In this document: positions 54,715 to 64,000 of the stretch, one piece after another | How positions within the stretch are numbered: the stretch's first letter is position 1 | Layout of the letters: each line of letters begins with the position of its first letter | Notes under the pieces: generated by a model | The model's database searches: none | Told to the model about the DNA's origin: nothing | Seen by the model: only the letters and a program-made list of their open reading frames with translations | NCBI RefSeq assembly: GCF_029714405.1 | Contig: NZ_CP121650.1 | Span: forward strand, 8,127,001 to 8,191,000 | DNA length: 64,000 nt | Direction of reading: 5' to 3' | Origin: Bradyrhizobium sp. CB82 | GTDB lineage: Bacteria; Pseudomonadota; Alphaproteobacteria; Rhizobiales; Xanthobacteraceae | Made by a program: the position numbers and the translations under genes

Positions 54715-56164
54715 AGCGGTCTTCCAATTGCGAGGGGCATTAATTTTGTTTTCACCCGCCCTCGCCACGTCACGTTGTTTTCGGATGCCGGCGCGCCGAA
54801 TGAGCCGTTCGTTGAAAATGCTCAGCCGGCAGTTCCACGCGCAGCGCGGAGCTGATGGCTTCGAACGATTACCGCGGGGCGCGCGCGCGGCAGCGGCTCA
54901 GATGCAATTCATTAGCTTCGCAAGCGGCCGACACGGTTGTTGCACAACTGCTGCTTGGCAATCCGGATATCCAGCCGTCGTGAGACGCTGGACCGACTGA
55001 CAGGCATCGCCCAAAGCGCGATGCTGCGCATTAAATTATTGTGTGCACATGATCTCCGTGCAAACGCGTTCCGCGTTGGTCGAGAGGAAAGCCGCTTCAC
55101 ACCTTTCCGTATCATGCTTTAGGGAATTTGCCTGTGCATCCTGGCGAACTCCATCGGGGTGTCGATTTGGAAGCCGATAAACGCCATAGCGAGGCGGAGT
55201 TTTCCGGGATGGGAAGTCAGGCGAAGCGTCGCTTTGAAGACCAAGTGCATTAAACTGCAGCGGGCCGATGTTCGACGGGAAAAAGTCCAGCTGGCTGGCC
55301 CTTACCTGGAATTCCGCGAGGACAGTCGAGCTGATCGATTCCGACCGCAAGCTTCTCGCAGCTGAGACCGTGCGGCAGCGAAGCGACAAGGGGTCTGCGA
55401 GATCGACCTCAGCCTATTCTTCCGAATTTGTTCGCATCGATGTCGATCTGAAACCAGGCGGCATCGCGTCAGGCCACGGGACCACAAGGTCCGCTGTGAC
55501 CAGTCTCGAGATCGGATTTGAAAGAGGCTAGAAATTCAACCGGTCTGGTTCAGTCTCGAGGCTGTCAGGTCGTAGGCCTGCTTTGATTGGATCCCTACGC
55601 GATGATGCGGCAGATCCTGCATCGCACCAAAGATCGGTCATGGCGCATGGAGAAAAAGTCGATCGGCCGACCAATGCCACGCTCACGCGGGGCGCCGAGC
55701 ACGAGCGAAGCGTGACGTCAGATTTCCGGCCCTCGTTAGGTCAGTTTCCGCGGTCGCCACCACGGCAGTTAGCCCGGAATTGGCATCATGTTGCAAGACC
55801 TGCAGCGCCGTGGCCTCGCGTCGGTCAGCACGCAAAAGTTTCTGAATTCTCCGCGGCGTGAATGAAGCAGCGCATGCCGTTGACGTCAATTCGGAGAGCG
55901 CGCATCGGGCCGTGGATGTCGGAACGATCGTTCTAGGATATGCTCAGCCATGGCGTGTCGCGGGTGTGGCTCCTCTCCCCGCTGGGCGAACGTCGCCTGA
56001 CCCACTCTGGCGCTCGGCGACTGCTCATCGCCTCGTTCCCATTCCCCAGCCTACTATCGCTTGGCTTCGCCGCTTTCTCCGCTCTCCGCCGACACCTCCA
56101 CGAGCCGTCCAGGAAAAACCGCCGCTATTAAACCATGTTCCAACTACCTTAACGCTGATGGGGT
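54715..56164. other. Long stretch without recognised gene
   Basis: About 1.45 kb between the two effector genes. The largest frames (for example minus 55036-55389, SLRCRTVSAARSLRSESISS) have no ribosome site or known motif. It may hold decayed insertion sequences, but nothing could be named. Confidence 0.45.
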
Positions 56165-59100
56165 CTACCCAGGATGAGCCCGGAGTCGGTATTGGAGAGC
56201 CTGGCGATCGGCCACGATGTTGTCGAGGTGCAGCATGGCCGGTGGGCTCTGCGCCAATCCTCTAACCAGCGCACGCGTGCCGTCCAGCACGAACACGCCA
56301 CAGTCATAACCGTTTTGCTGCTCGGCCATGCCGGCTGACTCCAGGCGGGCGCCCAGCCTTGCTGCGAGCTCAGTTGCAACGCTGTGATTGTGTGCCCCAG
56401 CGGAGGAGTCGTAGTGATGGGCAACGGCCCCGCCCGGCGTGTGCCGATCAACGAGCAGTAGCGACCAATGAGAGCCGCCGAACTGACCATCGCCATCGTT
56501 CACTGGCAGGAACAGGAAGTCGGCCGTATCGTTACCATCCTGGTCATTGACGATCCCCAGGAAGGTTTCGAGCTGATCATCCCGGTTCTCGGTCAAGCGC
56601 AGCAGTGCGGCCACCGCCGGGCGCACGAACCGCGTCCGTGCCGCCAGATCCGGATCGTTTCTCTGCAACTCCTGCTCAAGGAGCGCGTAATCTGCCGCGA
56701 TGTGCTCGCTGCCCAGCCATTCCCTGGCGCCGAGCACCAGGCCGCTGCGGCCGTTTACGGAGCGCGGCAGTTCGCGAGACGATTCGTTAGCGGACAGTGC
56801 GGCCGACGACGGGCCAACCGGCTTTAAGGAGCGGGGCTGCGCGAACGCTCTCGGTGCTGGCCAAGATTGCTGCACCTCCCTAGTGCTCGATGCGCCCGGT
56901 GCGGGCTGCTTGCCCAATGCGCCGCCGCTCGGAGCATCATCACGCAACTCCTCGCACGCGGGTACGCCTGGTTCGACAGAAACGCGATTGCAAAGCTTCT
57001 CGTGGAGCTTGTTCAGGCACGCATCCGCATTCTTGCTGACTTCCCGCTTGGTAGGATCGATTCTGAGATCGGCCTTTGCATAGATGTGCTCGCGCTGGTG
57101 CATCAACTCTTTGATTGTCTCTTGTGGGCTTGCAGTTTGTAGCAGCGGGCGGGTGTTGGCGTTTTTCGCCACGTGCCTCATGATCATGTTCGGATCGGCA
57201 TTGATCCAAATCGAGATTCCCTTCTCGCCGATGCAGTTGCGGATCTTCTCATTGATGAAGGAGCCGCCACCGGTTGCGAGCACGACGGGCCCTTGCTCGA
57301 GCAATTGCGGGATCTCCTTCTCCTCGAGGTCCCTGAAATATTGCTCGTCATGATCTTTGAAGATCTTGCTGATCTTCATGCCGACCTTCTTCTCGATCAC
57401 CTTGTCGGAGTCAACGAACGTGAGCCCCAGCAGCTTTGAGAGCTTCTTGCCGATGTCGGATTTTCCGGCGCCCATCATGCCGACGAGCACGACCGACTTT
57501 TCGCCCAGGGCGGCAACAACTTGTCCGGCCATTGGCGACCTCTTGGGCCGGGCAGCTCGCACCGCAAAGGCCGCTCTGCCAGCCGTGCTCCCTGCCTCAG
57601 TGTTCCAGTTGGGGATGTCTGTGGCCTGATCGGGAATTGCAACATCCTTGCAGATCGCGCGGGCGCGCTGCAAGAGTTGCTCGGCCCGCGATGGATCGAG
57701 CGTCTCTTCGCTTCCTCGCAGCTCCTCCCGCTGCAGCATCTTGTAGGTATCGTGATTGACAATCTTGGCCTTGTAGCTGCCGGGCGTATGGAACTCCACC
57801 TCGAAGCGGTAGCCTTGCGGCGTGGCGAAGACGGTTTTGATGCCGACAAAAGTAGGATTGAGCACCCTGAAGCAGTTGGTCGTGCTGACCTCGGTGTAGC
57901 CATGCTCCTCGAACGCCAGCACGGCCTTCCTGAAGGCCGCTGTAAACTCGCTGTCAGGGATTTCGAAGACATGGCGCACGGCGTTGTTGATCAGTTGTGC
58001 AGCGTCCCCGGAGGGAAGGCTCACGCCGATGAGCTGGTCCCGCATCGAGGCTTCCGATCTCAGGCGACGATCGTGATGCGGCAGGTTCACCATTAACTTG
58101 TGTTGCCGCAGGCTATCGACGACCTCGCCCACGATCGTCGTGATTGCCTCCTCTTCGATCCTGGCGCGGTCGGCCTCGATTTTGGCGCGCCCGGCGGCCT
58201 CCTCGCGGCTCAGCGTGATCGTCATGGCGGAATCCGTGCTGGCAAGCCGCCGATCGGATGGTTTCGGCAGAATGCCTCGTTCCGCAGCGAGCCTGATGGA
58301 GGCTTCCATGATCGACGCCGTCAGCGTCGGATTGTCCTTCAGATCCGCCAGGGTCGCATCGATATCCAGCCAGCCCTGTTGGAGAGATGCCGCCAAGCCC
58401 TTGTTATAGGGCACCGCGTTCAGCCCCGGCGTCTGCTGTAGCAGGTGCAGAAGCCGACGGCTCTTGGCCGCAAACAGACGGGCGCCGGTGTCGGATTTGT
58501 AGGCGTCGGTTCCGACCTTGATGCCGAGGCTTAGGAGATTGTTCGTGGCTTGCACGAGCTCATCGGCGACGTAACCATCCGGCCGCGGATGGATGCGCGC
58601 CGGGTAGTGGTCGACGATCAGCTGGATGCGCTCTCGTGCTTGAGCCGTGGCAGGATAGGTCTCCGCCAGGCCGGGGAATAGTTCGCAGAGCTCTTCGCTC
58701 ACCGTCCGCCTGGCGTCGCTGACGCTGTCGGCAGGTCCAGGCGAGATGTGTTCTTCCGACCATGCTTCGAGGTCGGCCATGAGCAGCTCGGCCAGCTCCC
58801 GGGCGACCGGATGGTCTGCGACCTCGATCTCCTGCCTCGCCTTTGCGAGTTTGTCTTCGATCTCCTGTCGGCTTACCTCGTCTTGGGTCATCAGCTTGTG
58901 CAGCTCGCCCCTGAGCTCGTGGTGGATGCCCTCGTAGATCCCGAACACGGCGCGCTCGGCAAACCAGCGCCGTGCCTCATGGGATTGCGCCAGGAAGTCT
59001 CGCTGCAACCCGGTATAGATCTCCAGAACGTTTTGCGTGGCCGCTAGGATCTGACTTGCGCGGCTGAACTGGTAGCGCTTGCCCTCCATCGCCGCGGTGT

Positions 59101-62100
59101 GCGACTTGGGCGGCTTGAGGGAGTGCACGCCGCGTGCCTGCTCCTCCTGATCGAACTGCAGGACGTGCTGATAAAGCTGTGGCCGGTCGCCGACGATGAT
59201 GACGGCGTCTCCGTCGAAGTCGCCATCGAGCTTTTTCTGCTCACCCGGCGGGACGGCAACCAACGAGCCCGGCGCGAACACCTCGGTTGCCTGCAGGATG
59301 CCGACGCCCTCGAGCAACGTGTCCTCCTTGGCGCGGTCCTTGGCCCTGGTCCAGTGCGAATGGCACTTGACGTCTTCGGCCGACAGCACCAGCCCACGGT
59401 CGGCGAACGCGGCCGGCCACATCGCGTCGGGCACCACGATCAGAATGCCCTTGGCAAAGAAGGTCGGATCGTCGGCGGCCAGTTCGCCGCTCGATTTCTG
59501 GGCGACATTGAAGCTGTACTGGATAGCGACGCACCGATCGAGGAACGAGGCGGTCGGGTCTCCATCAATTGTCGACCTAACCTGCGCGGTTGCGAACGGC
59601 CGCAGGTTGGGCTTGTCGTAGGGCGATCGGCCGATCAGCACACCCCCCTCGCCTGTCAAGGTCTCGCTCTTGAGCGTCGGCACATGAAGGCGGCCATCGC
59701 TGGACGGCACGGCCACGGCACCGGGACCATCGATGTGGCCACCGGTCACGGTTCGGTACAGTTCTTCGGAGGTCAGCTCATGCCCGTCTCGGCTCGCAAG
59801 CCAGCTCATGGCCTTCTCGCGCGCCTCATCGGCGACAGCTTCGCTGCGGGGGTAGTGTTGCAGCGCGGAGGCAGGCAAGGATGCTCTGCGGCCCTCACCA
59901 TAGGCCGGCACTCGCTCAGGACCATCCGCACGGCCGGCACGCTGGACGGCAGGCATGCGCTCGGCGAGCGAGGCCTTGATGAAGCCGCAGCCGTCATGCG
60001 GTTGCAACGCAATGTCGCCGTACGGACCGGTGAGCCTGAAGGGGTGTGCCTCGCCGGCAGGACGATCCGGCAGCAGCGACAATCTGAAGGCGCCTTCGAG
60101 CGCAGAGTCGTGGGGTCCGAGACCTTTGATCGCCGGTGGCGCCGCAAACCCTCGACGCTGCGTATAAAAGTAGGCCTCCTTGAACGGCGCCCAGGCGCGC
60201 GAGAGCCGCTCAAAGTCGGTGCCCGCGGCGGTGTCGGCATACGGAATGGCCAGGAGCTTGCCCCCGGGCGGCGCGGCGCGCGGTGCGCCGGGTGCCCGCG
60301 CGGCGATCTGCGCCAGCGTCAACCTCGGGGGTTTCAATTTGCTGCCGCCGAACAGGTCCATGCGGTAGGGCACGCCCGCGACGGTAAGCGTCCGCGCCAG
60401 CATGAAGGCACTCGGCGGTGCGGGCAGTTGCACCGCGACCACCGGCACCTGCCCCTCTGTCAGGCGATGAAAAGCCGAATATCGGATTTCCGGCTCCGTG
60501 GCTATTCGGCGCCCCTGCAGGTCCACGACCGGCAACTGCATCAGTCCCGCGTTGCCGTGCGGTGGCCTCGGCGCGTGGTCCATGTCGCGCAACACCTGAT
60601 GCATGTTGAACCGGGCAGCAGCTCGGTGGGCCTCGACCGTGGTCGCATTCTGCGCTAGGAACGAATCCAGCGCCTCGAGCGGCCCGTCGGCCTCGATCTG
60701 CGCGATCAGATTCCAGCTCATGTTGGACAGGTCACGTTGGATGAGGTTGCGCGTGCGGTGCAGGATCTCCCGCGTCCCGCGCTGCAGGTCCTGCTGCCTT
60801 CGCGTCAGATCGAACCTGTTGCCCTCGACATACGGTCGCCTGTACAATCTCTCCAGGACCGCACGGGCCTTGAGCACCTGGTAGATCGATAAGGCCGGGC
60901 AGCGGCTTGCGTGTGGACCATGGATCCGCCCCGCCTCGCTCGCGCCAAGATGCGACGCGATCTTGTCTTCTATGACCCCTTGGATGTCGTTTAGCAGGTT
61001 GAGCGCCTGCCTGCGGCGCCAGCGCAGCTGCTTCTGCGAGCTGCGTGCCAGCGGCAGCACGGCGACGCAGAGATTCCCCATGGCTTCCAAACTGTTGTCG
61101 TCGGCAAAATCGCGCCGCTGACACAGCACCTCCAACCGATCCAACCCCGCCGGTGCAAGCAGAGCGAGATCGTCAACCAGCCGCGCGTTGCCCAGCGCCT
61201 TGAAAAGGTTGGCGATACCCAGAACGTCGGCCTGCGCCAGGCGATCATTGGCATAGTGCAGATAGTGGGCGAGCTTGTGCAACCGGTCCTTCAGCAGGGC
61301 GCTCCCGGCCATCTGGCCACTCTGCTCCCTGTCCGTGCTGCTTCGGGCCAGCGCGTTGGCGAGCATGCTAAGCTCAGACGTGGTGAAAGCACTGAACCGG
61401 TGAGCGCCCGCACCAAGGCGGCGCGCGATCTCCAACACGGCCTGCCGACACGTCTCGTCGTCCTGGTACTTGCTGAAACCGTTCGCCAGGTTCGCCAGCT
61501 CCTGGCAGGTAAAACGAGGGAGTTGCTCGGCCCGGCCAAGAACCTCCCGGGCTAGGGCGGCTATGGCGTCGCCACAGAGCGCCTGTTCCGGCCACTTGCT
61601 GAAACCGTTCGCCAGATTCGACAGCGTCTGCGCAGCAAAGTCCGAGAACCCACCGTCGCCATTGGCGCGGACGACGATCTCCTTGGCGATTGCGACGATC
61701 GCTTCGCTACAATTCTCATCTTGGGGCCACTTACTGAATCCGTTCACCAGGTTCGACAGCGTCTGCGCAGCAAAGTCTGAGAACCTGCCTTTACGTTTGG
61801 AACGGGCGGCGATCTCCTTGGCGATTTCGACGATCGCTTTGCCACAATCCTCATCTTGGGGCCACTTGCTGAATCCGTTCACGAGGTTCGACAGCTCCTG
61901 CGCAGCAAAGCCCGAGAACGTGCCGTCGCTGTTGGCGCGGGCGACGATCTTCTCTGCAATTGCGACTGTCGCTCTCCTACAGTCCTCATCTTGAGGCCAC
62001 TTGCTGCAACCGTTCACCAGGTTCGCCAGCTCCTGCGGGGTAAAAAAGCGGAGTTGCTCGGCCCGGCCAAGAACCTCTCGGGCTACAGCGGCTGTGGCGT

Positions 62101-64000
62101 CGCCACAGCGCGCCCGTTCCGGCCACTTCTTGAAACCGTTCACTAGGTTCGCTAGGTGCTGCGAAGTAAAGCGAGAGAGTCCGTCGGCGCGGGTGGCCCG
62201 GCGAGAGAGTTCGTCGGCGCGGCTGGCACGGCGAGAGACTTCGGTAGCGATTTGGACTGTAGCTCTGCTACAGGCCTGCTCTTGCGGCCACTTGCCGAAG
62301 CCATTCACCAGGTTCGCTAGATGCTGCGGATCAAGACCCTGGAGCCAGTTGTCGCGTTTGGCGCGGGCCGCGATCTCCTTGGCAATTGCGACTGTAGCCA
62401 TACCACAGTCCTGCTCTAGCGCCCACTTGCTGAAACCGTTCACCAGGTTAGCCAGTTGCTGCTTGTCGAAACGAGCGAGCTGGTCAGCAGGACGACGGAT
62501 AAGCTCGCGCGCAATCGCGACCGTGGCTCGGCGGCAGGCTCGCTCTCGGGGCCGCTTGCTGAAACCGTTCACCAAGTTGGCTAGGTTCTGTGGATCAAAA
62601 TCGGAAAGCCGGCCAGCGTCAACGTTACCTGCTATTGCGACCATGGCTCGTCGACAGGCGTTCTCTTCCGGCCACTTGCTAAAGCCGTTCACCAGCAATG
62701 CCAGGCTTTGACCGTCCATTCTCTGAATGACTTGGGCTTCATCGCAACAAAAGTGGGCGATGCGGGTGGTTCCATCGCGGCATTCCGGCGACGACGCGTG
62801 CCGGCCGAACGACAGTACCAACAGCGAAATAGCCCTGGGCTCGATTTCCTTCATCAACCTCCTGTCAAGCCGCGATATCCGAGCCGCGAGGCCTCTGCAC
62901 GCTTGTTGACCGGCCTCGCCTCCGGCTTCCTGACTGATCGCGTTGCATGTTGTGGCGTACCCCCACGACCAGCGGATCTTTTCTTTCAGGCGCGGGACGA
63001 ATTTAGAACTGAAATCGGCGGAAACGCGCTCGAGAAAAGTCGCAATGTGCGGCATCCGCAGCCGCTTGGCATGACGCACGACTGCAGTCGAAAAGTCGCG
63101 AATGTCGTGAGCGAGAGAGAGTTCTGCTAGCGCCGCAGTAAGTTCACCTGAAAGGGCAAAATCTCTTCGCAAGATGGAGCCTTGTGCAGGTGCATTGTCG
63201 ATACGCAGACTTCCTGGTCCGCCTCTCCCGGCATGCGTATCCGGTAGGAACGCTCGTCTCTGCGAGCCTTCGGTCGCTCGATCGGCACGCCACGACTCGC
63301 CCGGACGCAAGGAGCCTGCACGAGGAGGCACATATGGTCGCCCGAAACCTGACCCATGGCTGGTCTGCAGAGCCTTGCCGTCGACGTGCAGCCCTCCCGC
63401 TCGGGCTCCCCGATCAAAATTCGGTTGCGCATTCGAGGGGAGCGCGCTTCTTTGCGATCTCGCCACTATTCGATTAGCGCGCCGGGGCGCATCAGCCGAA
63501 CGCTGAGATCCTGGGTCCCGATTTGCTGCGCGATCATTGTAAGGTCTATCCGGCCGTTCCGAGCTTGCGAGCTGCTCTGGCTGCGGGGGCCCATCGCCGA
63601 CGCGCGGCCCTCGCGGTCTGCCGCCCCGGTCGGCCAGGGATTGCATATCCGACAGCAGCGTGCCGGTGTGTGAGCTTTCGGGCCCTGAATCGTCACGGCA
63701 AAGTTGCGTATCAGGATGCGACCAGCTCGCTTCCGGCAACGAGGGGTCGCGCCGCCTTTTCGACGCGCGAGGCAGTACATGTGTCGGGACTTGATGTGCA
63801 CCGATAGGAGGCCCGGTAGGTTGGTCAGGCAGGCCCCCGCCGCTGCGCCGCGTTACGCTAGAAGAGGGCGCGCTAGAATTCTGAGACTCAGTGCGCATCC
63901 GCTTCACGACGGCACTAAATGATTGGTCTTCAGTGGCAGGAATGGCAGGGGTCGATCCAGCACGGGAACCATCAGCACGCCGATCCTCGTTGGCGCCAAA
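56165..64000 (-). CDS. XopAD/RipS-like giant type III effector (partial, runs off right edge)
   Basis: The frame is open from base 64000 to a TAG at 56165-56167, so at least 2611 residues are encoded and the true start lies outside (GTG 63907 is used for numbering). Disordered N-terminal region, then about ten SKWP repeats (residues ~396-822; unit NLVNGFSKWPQDEDC) as in Ralstonia RipS and Xanthomonas XopAD. A central region (~1150-1850) carries DGCGFI (~1305), GRSPYDKP (~1426), DFDGD (1563-1567) and DAYKSDTG (~1797). A shikimate-kinase-like domain has P-loop GMMGAGKS (2143-2150) and ATGGGSF. A C-terminal Ulp1/C48-type protease has His2480 (GGSHWSLLL), Asp2500 (HYDSSAG) and Cys2536 (NGYDCGVF). 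It is probably injected into plant cells. Confidence 0.85.
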   Translation of the reverse strand, partial: FGANEDRRADGSRAGSTPAIPATEDQSFSAVVKRMRTESQNSSAPSSSVTRRSGGGLPDQPTGPPIGAHQVPTHVLPRASKRRRDPSLPEASWSHPDTQLCRDDSGPESSHTGTLLSDMQSLADRGGRPRGPRVGDGPPQPEQLASSERPDRPYNDRAANRDPGSQRSADAPRRANRIVARSQRSALPSNAQPNFDRGARAGGLHVDGKALQTSHGSGFGRPYVPPRAGSLRPGESWRADRATEGSQRRAFLPDTHAGRGGPGSLRIDNAPAQGSILRRDFALSGELTAALAELSLAHDIRDFSTAVVRHAKRLRMPHIATFLERVSADFSSKFVPRLKEKIRWSWGYATTCNAISQEAGGEAGQQACRGLAARISRLDRRLMKEIEPRAISLLVLSFGRHASSPECRDGTTRIAHFCCDEAQVIQRMDGQSLALLVNGFSKWPEENACRRAMVAIAGNVDAGRLSDFDPQNLANLVNGFSKRPRERACRRATVAIARELIRRPADQLARFDKQQLANLVNGFSKWALEQDCGMATVAIAKEIAARAKRDNWLQGLDPQHLANLVNGFGKWPQEQACSRATVQIATEVSRRASRADELSRRATRADGLSRFTSQHLANLVNGFKKWPERARCGDATAAVAREVLGRAEQLRFFTPQELANLVNGCSKWPQDEDCRRATVAIAEKIVARANSDGTFSGFAAQELSNLVNGFSKWPQDEDCGKAIVEIAKEIAARSKRKGRFSDFAAQTLSNLVNGFSKWPQDENCSEAIVAIAKEIVVRANGDGGFSDFAAQTLSNLANGFSKWPEQALCGDAIAALAREVLGRAEQLPRFTCQELANLANGFSKYQDDETCRQAVLEIARRLGAGAHRFSAFTTSELSMLANALARSSTDREQSGQMAGSALLKDRLHKLAHYLHYANDRLAQADVLGIANLFKALGNARLVDDLALLAPAGLDRLEVLCQRRDFADDNSLEAMGNLCVAVLPLARSSQKQLRWRRRQALNLLNDIQGVIEDKIASHLGASEAGRIHGPHASRCPALSIYQVLKARAVLERLYRRPYVEGNRFDLTRRQQDLQRGTREILHRTRNLIQRDLSNMSWNLIAQIEADGPLEALDSFLAQNATTVEAHRAAARFNMHQVLRDMDHAPRPPHGNAGLMQLPVVDLQGRRIATEPEIRYSAFHRLTEGQVPVVAVQLPAPPSAFMLARTLTVAGVPYRMDLFGGSKLKPPRLTLAQIAARAPGAPRAAPPGGKLLAIPYADTAAGTDFERLSRAWAPFKEAYFYTQRRGFAAPPAIKGLGPHDSALEGAFRLSLLPDRPAGEAHPFRLTGPYGDIALQPHDGCGFIKASLAERMPAVQRAGRADGPERVPAYGEGRRASLPASALQHYPRSEAVADEAREKAMSWLASRDGHELTSEELYRTVTGGHIDGPGAVAVPSSDGRLHVPTLKSETLTGEGGVLIGRSPYDKPNLRPFATAQVRSTIDGDPTASFLDRCVAIQYSFNVAQKSSGELAADDPTFFAKGILIVVPDAMWPAAFADRGLVLSAEDVKCHSHWTRAKDRAKEDTLLEGVGILQATEVFAPGSLVAVPPGEQKKLDGDFDGDAVIIVGDRPQLYQHVLQFDQEEQARGVHSLKPPKSHTAAMEGKRYQFSRASQILAATQNVLEIYTGLQRDFLAQSHEARRWFAERAVFGIYEGIHHELRGELHKLMTQDEVSRQEIEDKLAKARQEIEVADHPVARELAELLMADLEAWSEEHISPGPADSVSDARRTVSEELCELFPGLAETYPATAQARERIQLIVDHYPARIHPRPDGYVADELVQATNNLLSLGIKVGTDAYKSDTGARLFAAKSRRLLHLLQQTPGLNAVPYNKGLAASLQQGWLDIDATLADLKDNPTLTASIMEASIRLAAERGILPKPSDRRLASTDSAMTITLSREEAAGRAKIEADRARIEEEAITTIVGEVVDSLRQHKLMVNLPHHDRRLRSEASMRDQLIGVSLPSGDAAQLINNAVRHVFEIPDSEFTAAFRKAVLAFEEHGYTEVSTTNCFRVLNPTFVGIKTVFATPQGYRFEVEFHTPGSYKAKIVNHDTYKMLQREELRGSEETLDPSRAEQLLQRARAICKDVAIPDQATDIPNWNTEAGSTAGRAAFAVRAARPKRSPMAGQVVAALGEKSVVLVGMMGAGKSDIGKKLSKLLGLTFVDSDKVIEKKVGMKISKIFKDHDEQYFRDLEEKEIPQLLEQGPVVLATGGGSFINEKIRNCIGEKGISIWINADPNMIMRHVAKNANTRPLLQTASPQETIKELMHQREHIYAKADLRIDPTKREVSKNADACLNKLHEKLCNRVSVEPGVPACEELRDDAPSGGALGKQPAPGASSTREVQQSWPAPRAFAQPRSLKPVGPSSAALSANESSRELPRSVNGRSGLVLGAREWLGSEHIAADYALLEQELQRNDPDLAARTRFVRPAVAALLRLTENRDDQLETFLGIVNDQDGNDTADFLFLPVNDGDGQFGGSHWSLLLVDRHTPGGAVAHHYDSSAGAHNHSVATELAARLGARLESAGMAEQQNGYDCGVFVLDGTRALVRGLAQSPPAMLHLDNIVADRQALQYRLRAHPG
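56200..56730 (-). other. C48 (Ulp1/NopD-like) protease domain of the giant effector
   Basis: Residues ~2393-2570. It begins VLGAREWLGSEHIAADYALL, and the order His-Asp-Gln-Cys is present (GGSHWSLLLVD, HHYDSSAG, QQNGYDCGVF). Ulp1-type enzymes cut SUMO or ubiquitin-like modifiers; XopD and NopD effectors use the same fold. All catalytic residues are intact. Confidence 0.8.
56990..57500 (-). other. Shikimate-kinase-like domain of the giant effector
   Basis: Residues ~2137-2306. VVLVGMMGAGKSDIGKKLSK forms the P-loop, TFVDSDKVIEKKVGM the Asp-containing substrate loop, and PVVLATGGGSFIN the GGG loop. REHIYAKADLRID matches the end of the fold. All main motifs of AroK are present, so ATP binding is likely. 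Confidence 0.85.
58490..60010 (-). other. Region with RNA-polymerase-like (two-barrel) motifs in the giant effector
   Basis: Residues ~1300-1805. The motifs HDGCGFI, GRSPYDKP, KLDGDFDGDAV and GTDAYKSDTG occur in the same order as DG(C/I)G(F/K)I, RNPxxHPGD, DLDGDxY and AVDxxKTG in eukaryotic-type RNA-dependent RNA polymerases. The DxDGD acidic triad would bind the catalytic metal. Motif-based inference. Confidence 0.5.
61440..62720 (-). repeat. SKWP repeat array inside the giant effector
   Basis: About ten units, each encoding a variant of LANLVNGFSKWP followed by Cys and a helix (RRATVAIAKEI). Units are mostly 40-46 codons; one is extended by a small internal duplication (RRASRADELSRRATRADGLS). 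The repeat matches HEAT/armadillo-like helical SKWP modules. Confidence 0.85.

Noticed and set aside
59099..60658. Long plus-strand frame of 519 codons
   Set aside because: It is the antisense shadow of the XopAD-like gene; it has no family motif or ribosome site.
1..64000. CRISPR arrays and tRNA or rRNA genes
   Set aside because: No regularly spaced direct repeats with unique spacers were seen, and no cloverleaf or rRNA sequence was recognised by eye.

Overview
The window looks like a symbiosis-island segment of a nodulating Bradyrhizobium-type alphaproteobacterium. The evidence is rhizobial type III secretion (T3SS) genes and effectors (nolB, rhcC1, nopP, a NopM-type ubiquitin ligase and a very large XopAD/SKWP effector). 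TtsI-type promoters (tts boxes) stand in front of several of them. IS630, IS3, IS481, IS91, IS110, IS4 and group II intron debris is dense and many genes are broken, which is typical of an accessory island. All calls come from reading the sequence; no database search was run.

Layout. 0-1.2 kb: end of the T3SS core cluster, nolB (running off the left edge) divergent from rhcC1. 1.2-9 kb: IS630 remnants around an OLD-type nuclease, a three-gene exported caspase/DUF1353 operon and a wrecked DUF262/DUF1524 (GmrSD-like) restriction gene. 9-14 kb: an outer-membrane barrel, small hypotheticals and transposase debris. 14.1 kb: a tts box followed immediately by a strongly structured, gene-less element. 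14.7-41.6 kb: a scattered set of mostly exported hydrolases (GH127, DPP-IV-type S9, DUF5695, prolyl oligopeptidase, S10 carboxypeptidase), an asparagine-synthetase-like enzyme tightly linked to a proline-rich peptide gene, and a frameshifted oleate hydratase. A tandem second and third copy of the structured element sits at 33.2 kb, ahead of two paralogous unknown genes. An intact IS4-type element has a 9-bp target duplication.

42.2-44.6 kb is a GC-rich, housekeeping-like patch: a 5' piece of nirK, complete hemN, a DUF1858 gene and a 3' piece of an nnrR-type regulator, cut at both ends. 44.7-49.5 kb holds phage-like remnants, an intact IS110, a ribbon-helix-helix/winged-helix cassette (a second copy of the arrangement at 22.5-22.9 kb), microproteins and a cold-shock gene. 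50.5-64 kb is an effector region: nopP and the NopM-type gene are transcribed divergently from separate tts boxes, followed by a XopAD-like gene that leaves the window on the right.

The most interesting items are: (i) the middle of the XopAD-like effector carries an ordered set of motifs (DG-C-G-F-I, GRSP, DFDGD, D-x-x-K-S-D-T-G) resembling two-barrel RNA-dependent RNA polymerases, fused to SKWP repeats, a shikimate-kinase-like domain and a C48-type protease; (ii) a structured RNA-like element, present three times and placed just after a tts box; (iii) the proline-rich peptide/AsnB-like pair; (iv) the repeated RHH + winged-helix cassette with overlapping stop and start codons.
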